DNA from: an uncultured Litoreibacter sp.
GTDB lineage: Bacteria > Pseudomonadota > Alphaproteobacteria > Rhodobacterales > Rhodobacteraceae
NCBI GenBank assembly: GCA_947494645.1
Contig: CANLVO010000001.1
Coordinates: 1,178,001 to 1,242,000, forward strand
Direction: 5' to 3'
DNA: 64,000 bases
How positions within the stretch are numbered: position 1 is the first letter of the stretch; each line of letters begins with the position of its first letter. Position numbers and translations under genes: made by a program. Shown piece after piece: positions 43,417 to 52,596 of the stretch. Under the pieces are notes generated by a model. That model ran no database searches and was not told the origin of the DNA. It saw nothing but the letters and a program-made list of their open reading frames with translations.

Positions 43417-43696
43417 CATACCACGCCCCAAGGTTCATGCTGGGGAGCTGGGGACTTGCGGCTGTGGCGTGAAAGGTGCCGTCCAAAGGGTCGAAATAGA
43501 ACCAATGGACGGCTTTCCGGAAAGTCCGGATCGAACGCGAATTTTCCCTCAAATCCGGGCAAACGCAGCTCGACGAAAGTCCCATGGCAAAAAGCCACCA
43601 CTCACGGAACGTCCTAAAAATTAAGTAAAAGCTGCGTAAATGCAAAGTAAGGTAAACCTTACCTTTGCCGTTAACCTTTTGTTAAGAAACTCAGAA
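43417..43696. other. Convergent intergenic region with imperfect palindrome
   Basis: Between the tsf terminator and the LuxR stop I find no credible gene. Short ORFs exist on both strands but lack family patterns and Shine-Dalgarno sequences. The region is comparatively AT-rich at its end and holds an inverted repeat at 43642-43668, GCAAAGTAAGGT-AA-ACCTTACCTTTGC, with one bulged base; the inner arms GTAAGGT/ACCTTAC are perfect. On the minus strand it could form a 3' hairpin of the luxR transcript. Confidence 0.5.
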
Positions 43697-44452
43697 TCAG
43701 CGCTCAATCAGGAAGAACTGATTTTGCGATGAGGCCTTGAGAATGGCCTGAGCCGTGGTGTCGACGTCAAGAGACTCGCGCGCCAACCGCAGGTGTTTCT
43801 CAACAGTAGCGGGGTTCAGGCCCATGATTGTCGCCGTATCCTGGATGGTTTTGCCATCTGCGACCCATTCCAAAACCTCGCGCTGACGCGCGGTCAATTG
43901 CCGGCGTTGACCCGTGGTATGAGGCAATTGGACCACCTTGAGATGCAAGATCTTGTTGGCCAACTCGATCTCAGAACCGCTTTCGGCCCAGAGGTCATCG
44001 ACGTCAGCCTGCGTCATCCCATCGCGTGCGCAAAGGCCAATGGCGCCTTTGGCCCTGAGAGACACCTCGTGGAAGCTGATCGTATAGCCCGCAACAACGT
44101 TCATCCGTTGATTGAGAGCCATAGCCTCCATCATGTCAGGGGTGACCTGTCCTGCGGCAATTTGCTCGCGGATCATGTTCCAGCTGCAAGACCCGGTATT
44201 CTCTGACGCCCAAGCCACCATTGGGCCTTTGGAGTACATGCCCTGACCGATGAATTCGTCGACATAGGCAGGGTCCTGATTGGTCAGGATCAAAGCGTCT
44301 TGCAAATCACCCAGCGAGGAGCCGGTCCCAAACCGGGTATAGGCATAGAGCAGGCGGTCAAAGCCATACTCGTTCATCTTGGCAGTATGGACATCCCATG
44401 CCGCCTCGATCGTGTTGGCGTCGGTCATCTGGTGCAGGTAGCTGTCGATCAT
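43697..44452 (-). CDS. LuxR-family regulator with autoinducer-binding domain (solo)
   Basis: A 251-residue transcription factor. The N-terminal autoinducer-binding domain (residues 15-165) keeps the hydrophobic pattern of quorum-sensing regulators; the C-terminal GerE-type HTH LTARQREVLEWVADGKTIQDTATIMGL, then NPATVEKHLRLARESLDV, is clear. No luxI-type synthase is adjacent, so this is an orphan (solo). Its ATG overlaps the aroQ stop in ATGA, so it is translationally coupled to the shikimate gene. Confidence 0.9.
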   Translation of the reverse strand: MIDSYLHQMTDANTIEAAWDVHTAKMNEYGFDRLLYAYTRFGTGSSLGDLQDALILTNQDPAYVDEFIGQGMYSKGPMVAWASENTGSCSWNMIREQIAAGQVTPDMMEAMALNQRMNVVAGYTISFHEVSLRAKGAIGLCARDGMTQADVDDLWAESGSEIELANKILHLKVVQLPHTTGQRRQLTARQREVLEWVADGKTIQDTATIMGLNPATVEKHLRLARESLDVDTTAQAILKASSQNQFFLIER

Positions 44453-44892
44453 GCGTCTGCCCCCAAATGGCTTAGGGCTGCGTCGATGGCCAATGTGTAG
44501 CCGCGCGCACCGAAGCCGCTGATGATCCCAAGTGCCACCGGAGCCAAGTAAGACCTGTGGCGGAATTCTTCACGGGCGTGGACGTTGGACAAGTGCAGCT
44601 CGATCACCGGCAGGCCAACGGAGGACACGGCGTCCATCAAAGCGACGGACGTGTGCGTATAGGCGCCCGCATTGAAAATTATGGCGTCATGGGCGCCTTT
44701 GGCGGCATGGATATGATCAACCAATGCGCCTTCGTGGTTCGATTGAGCGAAGGCAAGTGACACGCCTTTTTGCTCAGCATGCACGCGGCACATCTTCTCA
44801 ATATCGTCGAGCGTCACTCGACCATACACATCCGGTTGCCGGGTGCCCAGAAGGTTCAAATTGGGCCCATTCAACACAAGGAGAGATGACAT
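44449..44892 (-). CDS. aroQ: Type II 3-dehydroquinate dehydratase AroQ
   Basis: Dehydrates 3-dehydroquinate to 3-dehydroshikimate in the shikimate pathway (dodecameric type II enzyme). 147 residues: start LVLNGPNLNLLGTRQPDVYG with the catalytic Tyr, FAQSNHEGALVDHIH, the His motif IIFNAGAYTHTSVAL and EVHLSNVHAREEFRH (here IELHLSNVHAREEFRH). It is the first gene of a two-gene unit with luxR-type regulator. Confidence 0.96.
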   Translation of the reverse strand: MSSLLVLNGPNLNLLGTRQPDVYGRVTLDDIEKMCRVHAEQKGVSLAFAQSNHEGALVDHIHAAKGAHDAIIFNAGAYTHTSVALMDAVSSVGLPVIELHLSNVHAREEFRHRSYLAPVALGIISGFGARGYTLAIDAALSHLGADA

Positions 44893-45011
44893 TTTACGCG
44901 TTTCTTTTTGTTTTTGCGGCAGCGATCACGATAATGCGAACTAGGCTACCTGTCGAGGAGTCTAGGGGGAAAATTAACCATATTGCATCAGAACGCGTAG
45001 AAACCCGTTTT

Positions 45012-45029
45012 CTGGTTTTCCAAAACCGG
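45012..45029 (+). promoter_or_regulatory. Operator-like palindrome upstream of uxaC
   Basis: CTGGTTTT-CC-AAAACCGG has 7 of 8 arm positions matched and a perfect 14-bp core GGTTTTCCAAAACC. It lies 55 bp upstream of the uxaC start in the 191-bp aroQ-uxaC gap. It resembles sites of LacI- or GntR-type sugar regulators. No regulator gene is adjacent. Confidence 0.5.
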
Positions 45030-45083
45030 CTGGTCAGGCGGGTGTTTTCGTGGCTATCAAGTGCCAAAGGGCAGGGGGCCACG

Positions 45084-46490
45084 ATGACATTGCTTGATGA
45101 AAACCGGTTATTTCCAAGTGCTCCGGCGGAGCGCGGGCTGGCCAAAGCTCTCTATGCTGAGGTTAAGGACTTGCCGATCATCAGCCCACATGGCCATACG
45201 GATCCTCGCTGGTTTGCCGAGAACGCGCCGTTTCCTGACCCTGCGGCGCTTTTTGTAACGCCGGATCATTACGTGTTTCGGATGCTGCACTCGCAAGGTG
45301 TCGCGCTCGAGAATCTGGGCGTTCCACGCGTTGACGGCGGCAAGGTTGAGCAAGACCCGCGCAAGATTTGGCGTTTATTTGCAAAGCACTACCACTTGTT
45401 TCGAGGCACGCCTTCGCGCCTGTGGCTGGACCACGCATTTGAAGGCGTGTTTGGCCTGACATCGCGCCTATCAGAGCAAACCGCTGACGCATATTTCGAC
45501 ACGATCTCGGAAAAGCTGGCAGAGCCCGCGTTTCGCCCACGGGCTTTGCATGAGCAGTTTGGTCTGGAGGTTTTGGCGACCACGGACAGCGCTTTGGATG
45601 ATCTGTCATGGCATCAAGAGATCGCACAAAGCGGCTGGCCGGGCAGGGTGATCCCGACCTATCGACCCGACGCGGTGGTTGACCCCGAGTTTGAGGGATT
45701 TGCCGACAACGTCGCCCGATTTGGAGAGATCACGGGCGAGGACTGCACGACGTGGAACGGGTATCTCGCAGGTCATCGCGCGCGCCGCGCGTTTTTCATA
45801 AGCCAAGGGGCCACGGCCAGCGATCATGGGCATCCGACGGCCCGGACAGAAGACCTTCCGGCTGATGTGGCTGCGGGCCTGTTCGACAAAGCGCTGACCG
45901 TCCGATGCTCGGCCGAGGAGGCGGAGCGATTCCGCGGGCAAATGCTGACGGAAATGGCCCGAATGAGCATAGAGGACGGTTTGGTGATGCAGCTGCATCC
46001 GGGCTCGTTGCGAAACCACAATTCGGACGTGTTCCGTGGGTTCGGCCGGGACAAGGGCTTCGATATTCCGACCCGAACGGATTACGTCACTGCGTTGGCT
46101 CCCTTGTTGAACGCGGTCGGACGCGATCCTCGGTTCAGTATGATCATCTTCACCCTTGATGAAACGAGCTATTCCCGTGAACTGGCGCCATTGGCTGGCG
46201 TCTACCCGGCGCTCAAGCTTGGGCCGCCTTGGTGGTTTCATGACAGCTTTGAGGGCATGATGCGCTTCCGGCAGATGGCGACCGAGACCGCAGGGTTCTA
46301 CAACACCGTGGGCTTTAACGATGACACACGGGCGTTTTGCTCCATCCCGGCCCGGCACGATGTTGCAAGGCGGGTCGATTGCGCATTCCTGGCGGGATTG
46401 GTTGCGACGGGACGGCTGGACGAGGCAGAGGCCGTGGAGCTTGCCCACGCGCTGACCTACGGATTGGCGAAAGCGGCGTATAAGCTATGA
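45084..46490 (+). CDS. uxaC: Glucuronate (uronate) isomerase UxaC
   Basis: Isomerises D-glucuronate to D-fructuronate and D-galacturonate to D-tagaturonate. 468 residues: metal-site motif LPIISPHGHTDPRWFAEN, HYVFRMLHSQGV, SRLWLDHAFEGVFGL and KLGPPWWFHDSFEGMMRFR. The ATG at 45084 with AGGGGG upstream is chosen; the frame opens 120 codons earlier without homology. The last 4 bp overlap uxuB. Confidence 0.95.
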   Translation: MTLLDENRLFPSAPAERGLAKALYAEVKDLPIISPHGHTDPRWFAENAPFPDPAALFVTPDHYVFRMLHSQGVALENLGVPRVDGGKVEQDPRKIWRLFAKHYHLFRGTPSRLWLDHAFEGVFGLTSRLSEQTADAYFDTISEKLAEPAFRPRALHEQFGLEVLATTDSALDDLSWHQEIAQSGWPGRVIPTYRPDAVVDPEFEGFADNVARFGEITGEDCTTWNGYLAGHRARRAFFISQGATASDHGHPTARTEDLPADVAAGLFDKALTVRCSAEEAERFRGQMLTEMARMSIEDGLVMQLHPGSLRNHNSDVFRGFGRDKGFDIPTRTDYVTALAPLLNAVGRDPRFSMIIFTLDETSYSRELAPLAGVYPALKLGPPWWFHDSFEGMMRFRQMATETAGFYNTVGFNDDTRAFCSIPARHDVARRVDCAFLAGLVATGRLDEAEAVELAHALTYGLAKAAYKL

Positions 46491-47911
46491 GCCCTGAGGT
46501 GTTGAAACGCTGTGCGCCTGCGCCAAGACCGGGGATCGTACATCTGGGTCTCGGCGCATTCTTTCGTGCCTTTGGTGTGCCGTTCATTGAGGACGCAATG
46601 AGGGCAGGGGGCGGCGATTGGGGCGTTATCGGTGTATCGCTGCGTAGTCCCGCGACGCGGGATGCGTTGGCCGCGCAAAACTGGGCCTATACTTCGGTCA
46701 CGCTGGGTCCGGACGGTTTTGAGACACGCCAGATCGAGGCTTTGCACGACGTCTTGGTCGCCCCGGAAGACCCTGAGGCTGTGATCGCTGCACTGGCTGA
46801 TCCGGCGACGTGCATTGTAACCCTGACGGTAACGGAGAAGGGGTATTGTCATATCCCGGCCAGTGGCGGGCTGAACATGGCGCACCCGGATATTGTGCAC
46901 GACCTGGCACATGCCGACCCCGTCTCTGCGCCGGGCTTTCTTGTTCGTGCTCTGGCCCGCCGGCGTGCAGCCGGGCTTGCGCCTTTCACTGTGATGAGCT
47001 GCGACAACCTGCCTGAGAATGGCGTACTGACGCGGCGCATTACCTGTGATCTCGCGCGTCAGATGGACCCTGAATTGGCCAGTTGGATCGAGGCGGAAGG
47101 CAGGTTTCCGGCAACCATGGTGGACCGGATCACACCTGCGACGACGCAGGCCGATATTGACACGCTCGCAACACAATCCGGTATTCTGGACCGCGCGCCG
47201 GTGTTTCACGAACCGTTTCGGCAGTGGGTTGTTGAAGACAGCTTTGTGGGTCAAAACAGACCGGATTTTGCCGCCGCGGGCGTGACTATGACGCATGATG
47301 TCCAGCCCTTTGAGGATATGAAGCTGCGAATGTTGAACGGGGCACATTCGGCATTGGCGTATCTCGGTTATCTGGGTGGGTACGAGACCATATCTCAGGT
47401 CATGGCAGATGATGTTTATTCACGATATATCAATGTGCTATGGTGCGAAATTATACCAAATGTGGCGGCGCCACATGGTGTTAATCTTGACGCGTATGCG
47501 GCGTCGTTGAAAGACCGCTTTTCCAACCCCGGCATTCAGCACAGGACCTGGCAAATTGCGATGGATGGCAGTCAGAAGCTGCCGCAAAGGCTGTTGCAGA
47601 CCTTGTCCGAAGCGATGAAGGCCGGCAGGCCGACAGAAGCGCTCTGTCTCGCGGTGGCTGGTTGGATGCGCTATGTCAGCGGATCTGACGAGACGGGGGC
47701 TGCCATCGATGTGTGTGATCCGCTTGCAGAACGCTTGGCAAAGGTCGCTGCGTCGCAGACAACACCGCGCGCCAAGGCCGAGTCGTTGCTGGGTGTGCGA
47801 GATGTATTCTCAAATGAGTTGGCCAAGAAGCTGAATGGACCTGTAGGCGACGCCGCAGAGACAATTTGGGCCGAGGGGGCACGTGGGGCGATCAGGAGGC
47901 TCGTTTCCTAG
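46487..47911 (+). CDS. uxuB: Mannitol dehydrogenase family protein (fructuronate reductase)
   Basis: NAD-dependent long-chain dehydrogenase of the mannitol dehydrogenase/fructuronate reductase family, 474 residues. NAD-binding segment PGIVHLGLGAFFRAFGVPFIED, then VTLTVTEKGYCH, MVDRITPAT and MKLRMLNGAHSALAYLGYL carry the catalytic Lys and Asn/His. Coupling to uxaC (4-bp overlap) supports D-fructuronate to D-mannonate reduction. Mannonate dehydratase uxuA and the transporter are not in the window. Confidence 0.9.
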   Translation: MSPEVLKRCAPAPRPGIVHLGLGAFFRAFGVPFIEDAMRAGGGDWGVIGVSLRSPATRDALAAQNWAYTSVTLGPDGFETRQIEALHDVLVAPEDPEAVIAALADPATCIVTLTVTEKGYCHIPASGGLNMAHPDIVHDLAHADPVSAPGFLVRALARRRAAGLAPFTVMSCDNLPENGVLTRRITCDLARQMDPELASWIEAEGRFPATMVDRITPATTQADIDTLATQSGILDRAPVFHEPFRQWVVEDSFVGQNRPDFAAAGVTMTHDVQPFEDMKLRMLNGAHSALAYLGYLGGYETISQVMADDVYSRYINVLWCEIIPNVAAPHGVNLDAYAASLKDRFSNPGIQHRTWQIAMDGSQKLPQRLLQTLSEAMKAGRPTEALCLAVAGWMRYVSGSDETGAAIDVCDPLAERLAKVAASQTTPRAKAESLLGVRDVFSNELAKKLNGPVGDAAETIWAEGARGAIRRLVS

Positions 47912-48042
47912 GTCGCTTGAAATGGTGTCCGATGAGAAAGGCGTGATCACGTTCGCAACTGCATCTAATACTCATAATGGGAATTATGTTAATATTGAAT
48001 ATTGGCTAAATGCAGGCAGCAGCCATATGATCTGATTTGATA
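47912..48042. other. AT-rich convergent gap with palindromes
   Basis: The 131-bp gap between convergent uxuB and the SnoaL-like gene is distinctly AT-rich compared with its neighbours. It contains CATAAT-GGGA-ATTATG (47973-47988) and AATATTGAATATT nearby. The stems are short, and there is no clear terminator. No gene is visible. Confidence 0.5.
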
Positions 48043-48567
48043 TCAAGGACTTGGCGGCGTTTTCTTACCTTGATCGAACCCCTCCCAGCCCTCACCGTTG
48101 AACACGTCGACGCCGAGCTGTGCCAAGACATATGGGAAGTCGACCATCACCCAGTTGTCGACGATCTTGCCGTCGACGACCTTCCAGAAATCCATGTAGC
48201 GGATCTCGATGCGCTTGCCTGTTGCCTCGATCCCCATGAAAGTGCCGCCGTGTGTGGCTTGCTGTTGACCGAACGCGGCGGCCCATTCACCCATGTAAAG
48301 CCGGGCCTCGTCGATACAGGTCTTGTCATGGAATGCGGCTTGGAACGGCTTTTGCCAATTGTCCTGAAATTCGCGGATGCCTTGCTTGGTGCCGCAGCCT
48401 GTGTTGCCCATCCAGCGAAACGTCTCGGAAAAGAAGTCGCCAATGTCTGCGATACGGTGATCGTTGAGCCCGTCAACCATTCCCTCGATGACGCGGCGCG
48501 TCTCCTCGGTCTTTGACATGTCTGTGTCGCGGCTGAGCACCGCTTGTTCCGGACGTGAGCCTTTCAT
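48043..48567 (-). CDS. SnoaL-like/NTF2-fold protein
   Basis: A 174-residue cytoplasmic protein of the SnoaL-like (NTF2) fold: EETRRVIEGMVDGLND, then MDFWKVVDGKIVDNWVMVDFPYVLAQLGVDVFN. Polyketide cyclases, ester cyclases and dehydratases share the fold, so the reaction cannot be assigned. It starts 7 bp past the phoB stop on the same strand, so it appears to be the last gene of the pst-pho operon. An internal ATG (residue 17) could also be used. Confidence 0.75.
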   Translation of the reverse strand: MKGSRPEQAVLSRDTDMSKTEETRRVIEGMVDGLNDHRIADIGDFFSETFRWMGNTGCGTKQGIREFQDNWQKPFQAAFHDKTCIDEARLYMGEWAAAFGQQQATHGGTFMGIEATGKRIEIRYMDFWKVVDGKIVDNWVMVDFPYVLAQLGVDVFNGEGWEGFDQGKKTPPSP

Positions 48568-48574
48568 GGTGAGC

Positions 48575-49261
48575 CTAACCTAATGCGTAGCCCGCGCCGC
48601 GCACGGTGCGCAGCGGATCTTCACCACCTGTGCTAGTAAGCACCTTGCGCAGGCGCCCGACATGCACGTCGACGGTGCGGGTATCGACATAGATATCGCG
48701 CCCCCAGACACGGTCAAGCAGCTGTTCACGGGACCAAACCCGGCCCGGACGTTCCATAAAGGTGGTCAGCAGCCGGTATTCGGTTGGCCCAAGCTTCAAA
48801 GGCGCGTCAGAGCGTGTCACACGATGTTCTTCGATGTCGACGATGATGTCATCATATTGCAGCCGTTCCCCCATCGCTGCAGGTCTCGTACGCCTGAGTT
48901 GCGTACGGATACGGGCCAGAAGCTCAGCCACAGAGTACGGCTTGACCACATAATCATCAGCGCCTGTTTCAAGCCCGCGAACGCGATCTGTTTCCTCCGA
49001 TCTGGCAGAGAGCATAATCACCGGCAGCTTGGCCGATTTGGCATCGCGTTTGAGCTGCCGGCATACCTCAATTCCCGAAACATTGGGCAGCATCCAGTCG
49101 AGCACCACAAGGTCAGGTTGGTCGTCCTTCACGCTCAAAAGCGCTTCTTCGCCATTCGCGGCGGTGACGACGCGGTAGCCTTCTGCCTCGATATTGTAGG
49201 CCAGAACCTCGCGTTGCGAAGGATCATCTTCCACAATCAAAACAATAGGTTCGGCGACCAT
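48575..49261 (-). CDS. phoB: Phosphate regulon response regulator PhoB
   Basis: OmpR-family regulator that binds Pho boxes under phosphate starvation. Receiver: VLIVEDDPSQREVL, phospho-Asp55 (LVVLDWMLPN), Lys in VVKPYS. C-terminal winged helix: LKLGPTEYRLLTTFMERPGRVWSREQLLD and VDVHVGRLRKVL. 228 residues from the ATG at 49261; the frame opens further upstream inside phoU. The ATG falls within 2 bp of the phoU stop. Confidence 0.95.
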   Translation of the reverse strand: MVAEPIVLIVEDDPSQREVLAYNIEAEGYRVVTAANGEEALLSVKDDQPDLVVLDWMLPNVSGIEVCRQLKRDAKSAKLPVIMLSARSEETDRVRGLETGADDYVVKPYSVAELLARIRTQLRRTRPAAMGERLQYDDIIVDIEEHRVTRSDAPLKLGPTEYRLLTTFMERPGRVWSREQLLDRVWGRDIYVDTRTVDVHVGRLRKVLTSTGGEDPLRTVRGAGYALG

Positions 49262-49262
49262 G

Positions 49263-49982
49263 TTAATCTTCCTTTGGCGCAGACATGTAAGACGTGCTGT
49301 CCGCTTTGTCCCGGTCGTCATCGGGCACTTCGCCGGTGACGAGGTAGACTACTTGCTCTGCAATCGACGTGACGTGATCGCCCATGCGTTCGATGTTCTT
49401 GGCGATGAAATGCAGATGCATACAGGCGGTGATATTGCGCGGGTCTTCCATCATATGGGTCAGGAACTCGCGGAACAGCGCGTTATACATCTGGTCCACC
49501 TCGGTGTCGCGGGCGCGTACATCTGCGGCAAGACCTGCATCGCGCTGGATATAGGCGTCGAGCGCGTCTTTCATCATCAGGTTCACCAGCTTCGTCATCC
49601 GGCGGATGGACGCGCCAGTGCCGTTGACGGGCTGCATCTCGGACAGCACAGAGGTGCGCTTGGCCATGTTCTTGGCGTAGTCCCCTACCCGCTCCAGATT
49701 GCCGGAGATTTTCAGAACAGACAGCACAGTGCGCAGATCACCGGCTGTCGGCGAGCGCATGGCGATGACGCGGGCCACTTCGCCTGCGACTTCTTCCTCA
49801 AGCGCATCGATGAGCTTGTCATTCTTGCGTACGGTGGCGGCGAGGTCGACGTCGCGCATCTCCAACGCTTTGGCGCTGTCGGAAATGGCGGTCTCGACCA
49901 GCCCGCCCATCTTCATGATCAACGCCTGAATGCCGTCGAGATCGCGGTCAAACGCGGAGGCGATATGTGTTGTCTCGTTCAT
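49263..49982 (-). CDS. phoU: Phosphate signaling protein PhoU
   Basis: Links the Pst transporter to PhoR and keeps the Pho regulon off in high phosphate. 239 residues of two three-helix PhoU repeats: IQALIMKMGGLVETAISDS, LISALEEEV-like DALEEEVAGEVARVIAMRS, and EFLTHMMEDPRNITACMHLHFIAKNIERMGDH with the metal-binding E-x-x-x-D/R motif. ATG at 49982 with AGGAG upstream; the preceding TTG at 49988 is not preferred. Located between pstB and phoB as in most Pho operons. Confidence 0.95.
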   Translation of the reverse strand: MNETTHIASAFDRDLDGIQALIMKMGGLVETAISDSAKALEMRDVDLAATVRKNDKLIDALEEEVAGEVARVIAMRSPTAGDLRTVLSVLKISGNLERVGDYAKNMAKRTSVLSEMQPVNGTGASIRRMTKLVNLMMKDALDAYIQRDAGLAADVRARDTEVDQMYNALFREFLTHMMEDPRNITACMHLHFIAKNIERMGDHVTSIAEQVVYLVTGEVPDDDRDKADSTSYMSAPKED

Positions 49983-49994
49983 GTGCAAATCTCC

Positions 49995-50795
49995 TTAGCC
50001 GATCCGGCCAGTGATGTAGCTTTCTGTGCGGGGGTCTTCGGGGTTGGTGAAGATCTTATCGGTGTCGCCGAACTCCACGAGATTTCCGAGGTGGAAGAAC
50101 GCGGTCTTCTGGCTGACGCGGGCTGCCTGCTGCATGGAGTGGGTCACGATAACCAATGTGAATTCCTGACGCAGCTCGTCGATCAGTTCTTCGATTTGTG
50201 CTGTGGCAATGGGATCGAGCGCCGAGCATGGCTCGTCCATCAGGAGCACCTCCGGCGCTGTAGCGATTGCCCGACCGATGCACAGGCGTTGCTGCTGACC
50301 GCCAGAAAGCCCGGTGCCGGGCGCATCGAGCCGGTCTTTGACCTCGTCCCAGATCGCGGCGCGGCGGAGGGATTTCTCGACAATCTCGTCAAGCTCGGCT
50401 TTGTTGCGGGCCAGCCCGTGGATCTTGGGTCCGTAAGCCACATTGTCGTAGATCGACTTGGGGAACGGGTTGGGTTTTTGGAACACCATACCGACACGGG
50501 CACGCAGCTGGACCGGGTCGACGTCCTTGGCGTAGATGTCCTGCCCATCGAGAAGAATATCGCCCGTCACGCGGCAGATATCGATCGTGTCGTTCATGCG
50601 GTTGATGCACCGCAGGAAGGTGGATTTGCCACAGCCGGACGGCCCGATAAAGGCGGTGACCGCCTTGTTCTGAATGTTGACGTCCACCTCTTTGATGGCG
50701 TGCGTGTCGGCATAGAATACGTCTACGCCCTTTGCCGTGATCTTGATGTCTTCGTCGGCCATGACCCGCTCCATAGATTTCATATCGTCTAGCAT
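49995..50795 (-). CDS. pstB: Phosphate ABC transporter ATP-binding protein PstB
   Basis: ATPase of the Pst high-affinity phosphate importer. Walker [18 protein letters not shown] signature [16 protein letters not shown], Walker [14 protein letters not shown] and the switch His in [10 protein letters not shown]. 266 residues from the ATG at 50795, 11 bp after the pstA stop, with GAGG upstream. The frame opens at 50846 inside pstA. Confidence 0.96.
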   Translation of the reverse strand: MLDDMKSMERVMADEDIKITAKGVDVFYADTHAIKEVDVNIQNKAVTAFIGPSGCGKSTFLRCINRMNDTIDICRVTGDILLDGQDIYAKDVDPVQLRARVGMVFQKPNPFPKSIYDNVAYGPKIHGLARNKAELDEIVEKSLRRAAIWDEVKDRLDAPGTGLSGGQQQRLCIGRAIATAPEVLLMDEPCSALDPIATAQIEELIDELRQEFTLVIVTHSMQQAARVSQKTAFFHLGNLVEFGDTDKIFTNPEDPRTESYITGRIG

Positions 50796-50805
50796 ATTTT
50801 CGACC

Positions 50806-52584
50806 TCACCAGCGGCGCTCAAAGCGTTTGCGTAAGAAGACGGCAATGGCGTTCATTACCACAAGAAACAGCAAGAGCACACAGATCGCCGCCGCCGTAC
50901 GCGCCTCGAACGCGCGTTCGGGGAAGTCCGACCAACGGAACACTTGCACGGGCAGCACGGAGGCGCTGTCGGTGATCCCTTGGGGGATATCGACGATGAA
51001 GGCGACCATGCCGATCATGATCAGCGGTGCGGTTTCACCCAGCGCCTGCGCCATGCCGATGATGGTACCGGTCAGGATGCCGGGCATCGCCAGCGGCAAT
51101 ACATGGTGGAAGCTTGCTTGGAGCGGGCTGGCGCCGAGGCCCACGGCAGCATCGCGAATGGAGGGCGGTACGGCGCGGATCGCGGCGCGGGAGGCGATGA
51201 TGATTGTGGGCAGGGTCATCAGCGCAAGGACAAGACCACCTGCAATCGGTGCCGATCGCGGTACACCGAAGACACCGAGGAACAGCGACAGACCCAGCAG
51301 ACCAAACACGATGGAGGGGACAGCGGCGAGGTTGTTGATGTTGACCTCGATGAAGTCAGTAAGCTTGTTTTTGGGCGCAAACTCTTCAAGGTAGATTGCG
51401 GCTGCCACCCCGATGGGGAAGGCCAGCGCGAAGGTGACGAGCATGGTCCAGAAGGACCCAACTGCGGCCCCGAGGATACCGGCAAGCTCTGGCTCACGGG
51501 AATCGCCTGCCGTGAAGAACCGGGCGTTGAAGACCTGCTCTACCTGCCCCTTGCTTCTCAGCGCCTCGATCCAGACGATCTGGTTGTCTGTGACCTTGCG
51601 AGCATTCTCAGGCAGATCGGTGACAAAGAGGCCCCATGAGTTTGACGCAGTGACCTCGCGCGCCATCGGGATCACGGGTTCGGCCACGCCACCTGTGGGC
51701 GTGATGCGGGTCATCTTCAGCCAGCCATCGGCCACTTGGATCAACACCGACCGGTTGTCTTCACTGAGCGCCTCATCCCCGCCTTCGGCCTCTGCGCGGG
51801 CCTCCAAATCATCGGCCTCCGCCAAAAGCTGGTCGCGTGCGGCTGCACGGGCTTCGGCCTGCTTTTCGTTCCGAGACCGGTCTTCCTCGGTCTCGGCGGC
51901 TTCGGCGCGGCGGGTGAACTCGACCACGCCGTTCTCCTGCAAAGCGGCCTGGCGACGGACGATGCGGGCTTGATCGACCAGCGCCTCTTTTACGCGGGCC
52001 AGAGCGGCGGCAAAGTCGCCCTCCGACGAGCTGACAATGTAGCTGTCACCGTCTGCGGTGAGGGTAAGGTTGCCCTCGGTCTCTTTCTCGATCAGCGCAC
52101 CGAAATCGTTCTTCAAATAGAGGTCGGTGACGTCGGAGGCGAGAAACGGATAGGTGACGGTTTCGCCCACCAGCGCCGGGTTCTCGGCCACATAATCAGC
52201 CAGCTCGAACGCGGCCCCAGCGGATGTCAGATCATACAGCTGACGGCGCGTGGTGCGGCCCTTTGCATCCGGAAACTGCTCCTTCAACATGTCCTTGGTC
52301 AACCCGGTGAAGTCGCCACGCCGAATGATCCTCGGAACGCCGGTGCCGTCCGGGTCAATTTCAGCGGCTTCAAGTGTGATAGGCAGGCTCAGATAGGTCT
52401 CTGTCAGCGCGCCGCTTGCCTTGCCGACTACGGACCACAGAAGCGCGACCAGCGCGGCCCCAGCCAAGAAAATTGCGATCATGCCATAGAGCTTGAGACG
52501 CCATTCAGCTGCACGACGCTTGGCAGTGCGCTTGTTGGCGGTTTCGCCTGAATGCATGCCCGTCAGTGCTGTCATATCAACCAT
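50806..52584 (-). CDS. pstA: Phosphate ABC transporter permease PstA with large insertion
   Basis: Inner-membrane permease of the Pst system. The C-terminal 225 residues (about 366-592) are the usual PstA with EAA loop region ([28 protein letters not shown]). In front of it, after a transmembrane helix (about 33-52), is a ~310-residue periplasmic segment of the DUF3333 type found in alphaproteobacterial PstA. It includes a highly charged, alanine/glutamate-rich coiled coil at about residues 223-275 ([20 protein letters not shown]). E. coli PstA is under 300 residues, so this protein is about twice as long. Start ATG 52584. Confidence 0.93.
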   Translation of the reverse strand: MVDMTALTGMHSGETANKRTAKRRAAEWRLKLYGMIAIFLAGAALVALLWSVVGKASGALTETYLSLPITLEAAEIDPDGTGVPRIIRRGDFTGLTKDMLKEQFPDAKGRTTRRQLYDLTSAGAAFELADYVAENPALVGETVTYPFLASDVTDLYLKNDFGALIEKETEGNLTLTADGDSYIVSSSEGDFAAALARVKEALVDQARIVRRQAALQENGVVEFTRRAEAAETEEDRSRNEKQAEARAAARDQLLAEADDLEARAEAEGGDEALSEDNRSVLIQVADGWLKMTRITPTGGVAEPVIPMAREVTASNSWGLFVTDLPENARKVTDNQIVWIEALRSKGQVEQVFNARFFTAGDSREPELAGILGAAVGSFWTMLVTFALAFPIGVAAAIYLEEFAPKNKLTDFIEVNINNLAAVPSIVFGLLGLSLFLGVFGVPRSAPIAGGLVLALMTLPTIIIASRAAIRAVPPSIRDAAVGLGASPLQASFHHVLPLAMPGILTGTIIGMAQALGETAPLIMIGMVAFIVDIPQGITDSASVLPVQVFRWSDFPERAFEARTAAAICVLLLFLVVMNAIAVFLRKRFERRW

Positions 52585-52596
52585 CAGACCCGCCCC

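Noticed and set aside
43416-43645. Small ORFs in the tsf-luxR gap, both strands
   Set aside because: No family pattern, no Shine-Dalgarno, and they run into the tsf terminator. Could be a decayed fragment, but I cannot support a gene.
49260-50792. 510-residue plus-strand ORF
   Set aside because: Antisense shadow over phoU and pstB, with no domain pattern.
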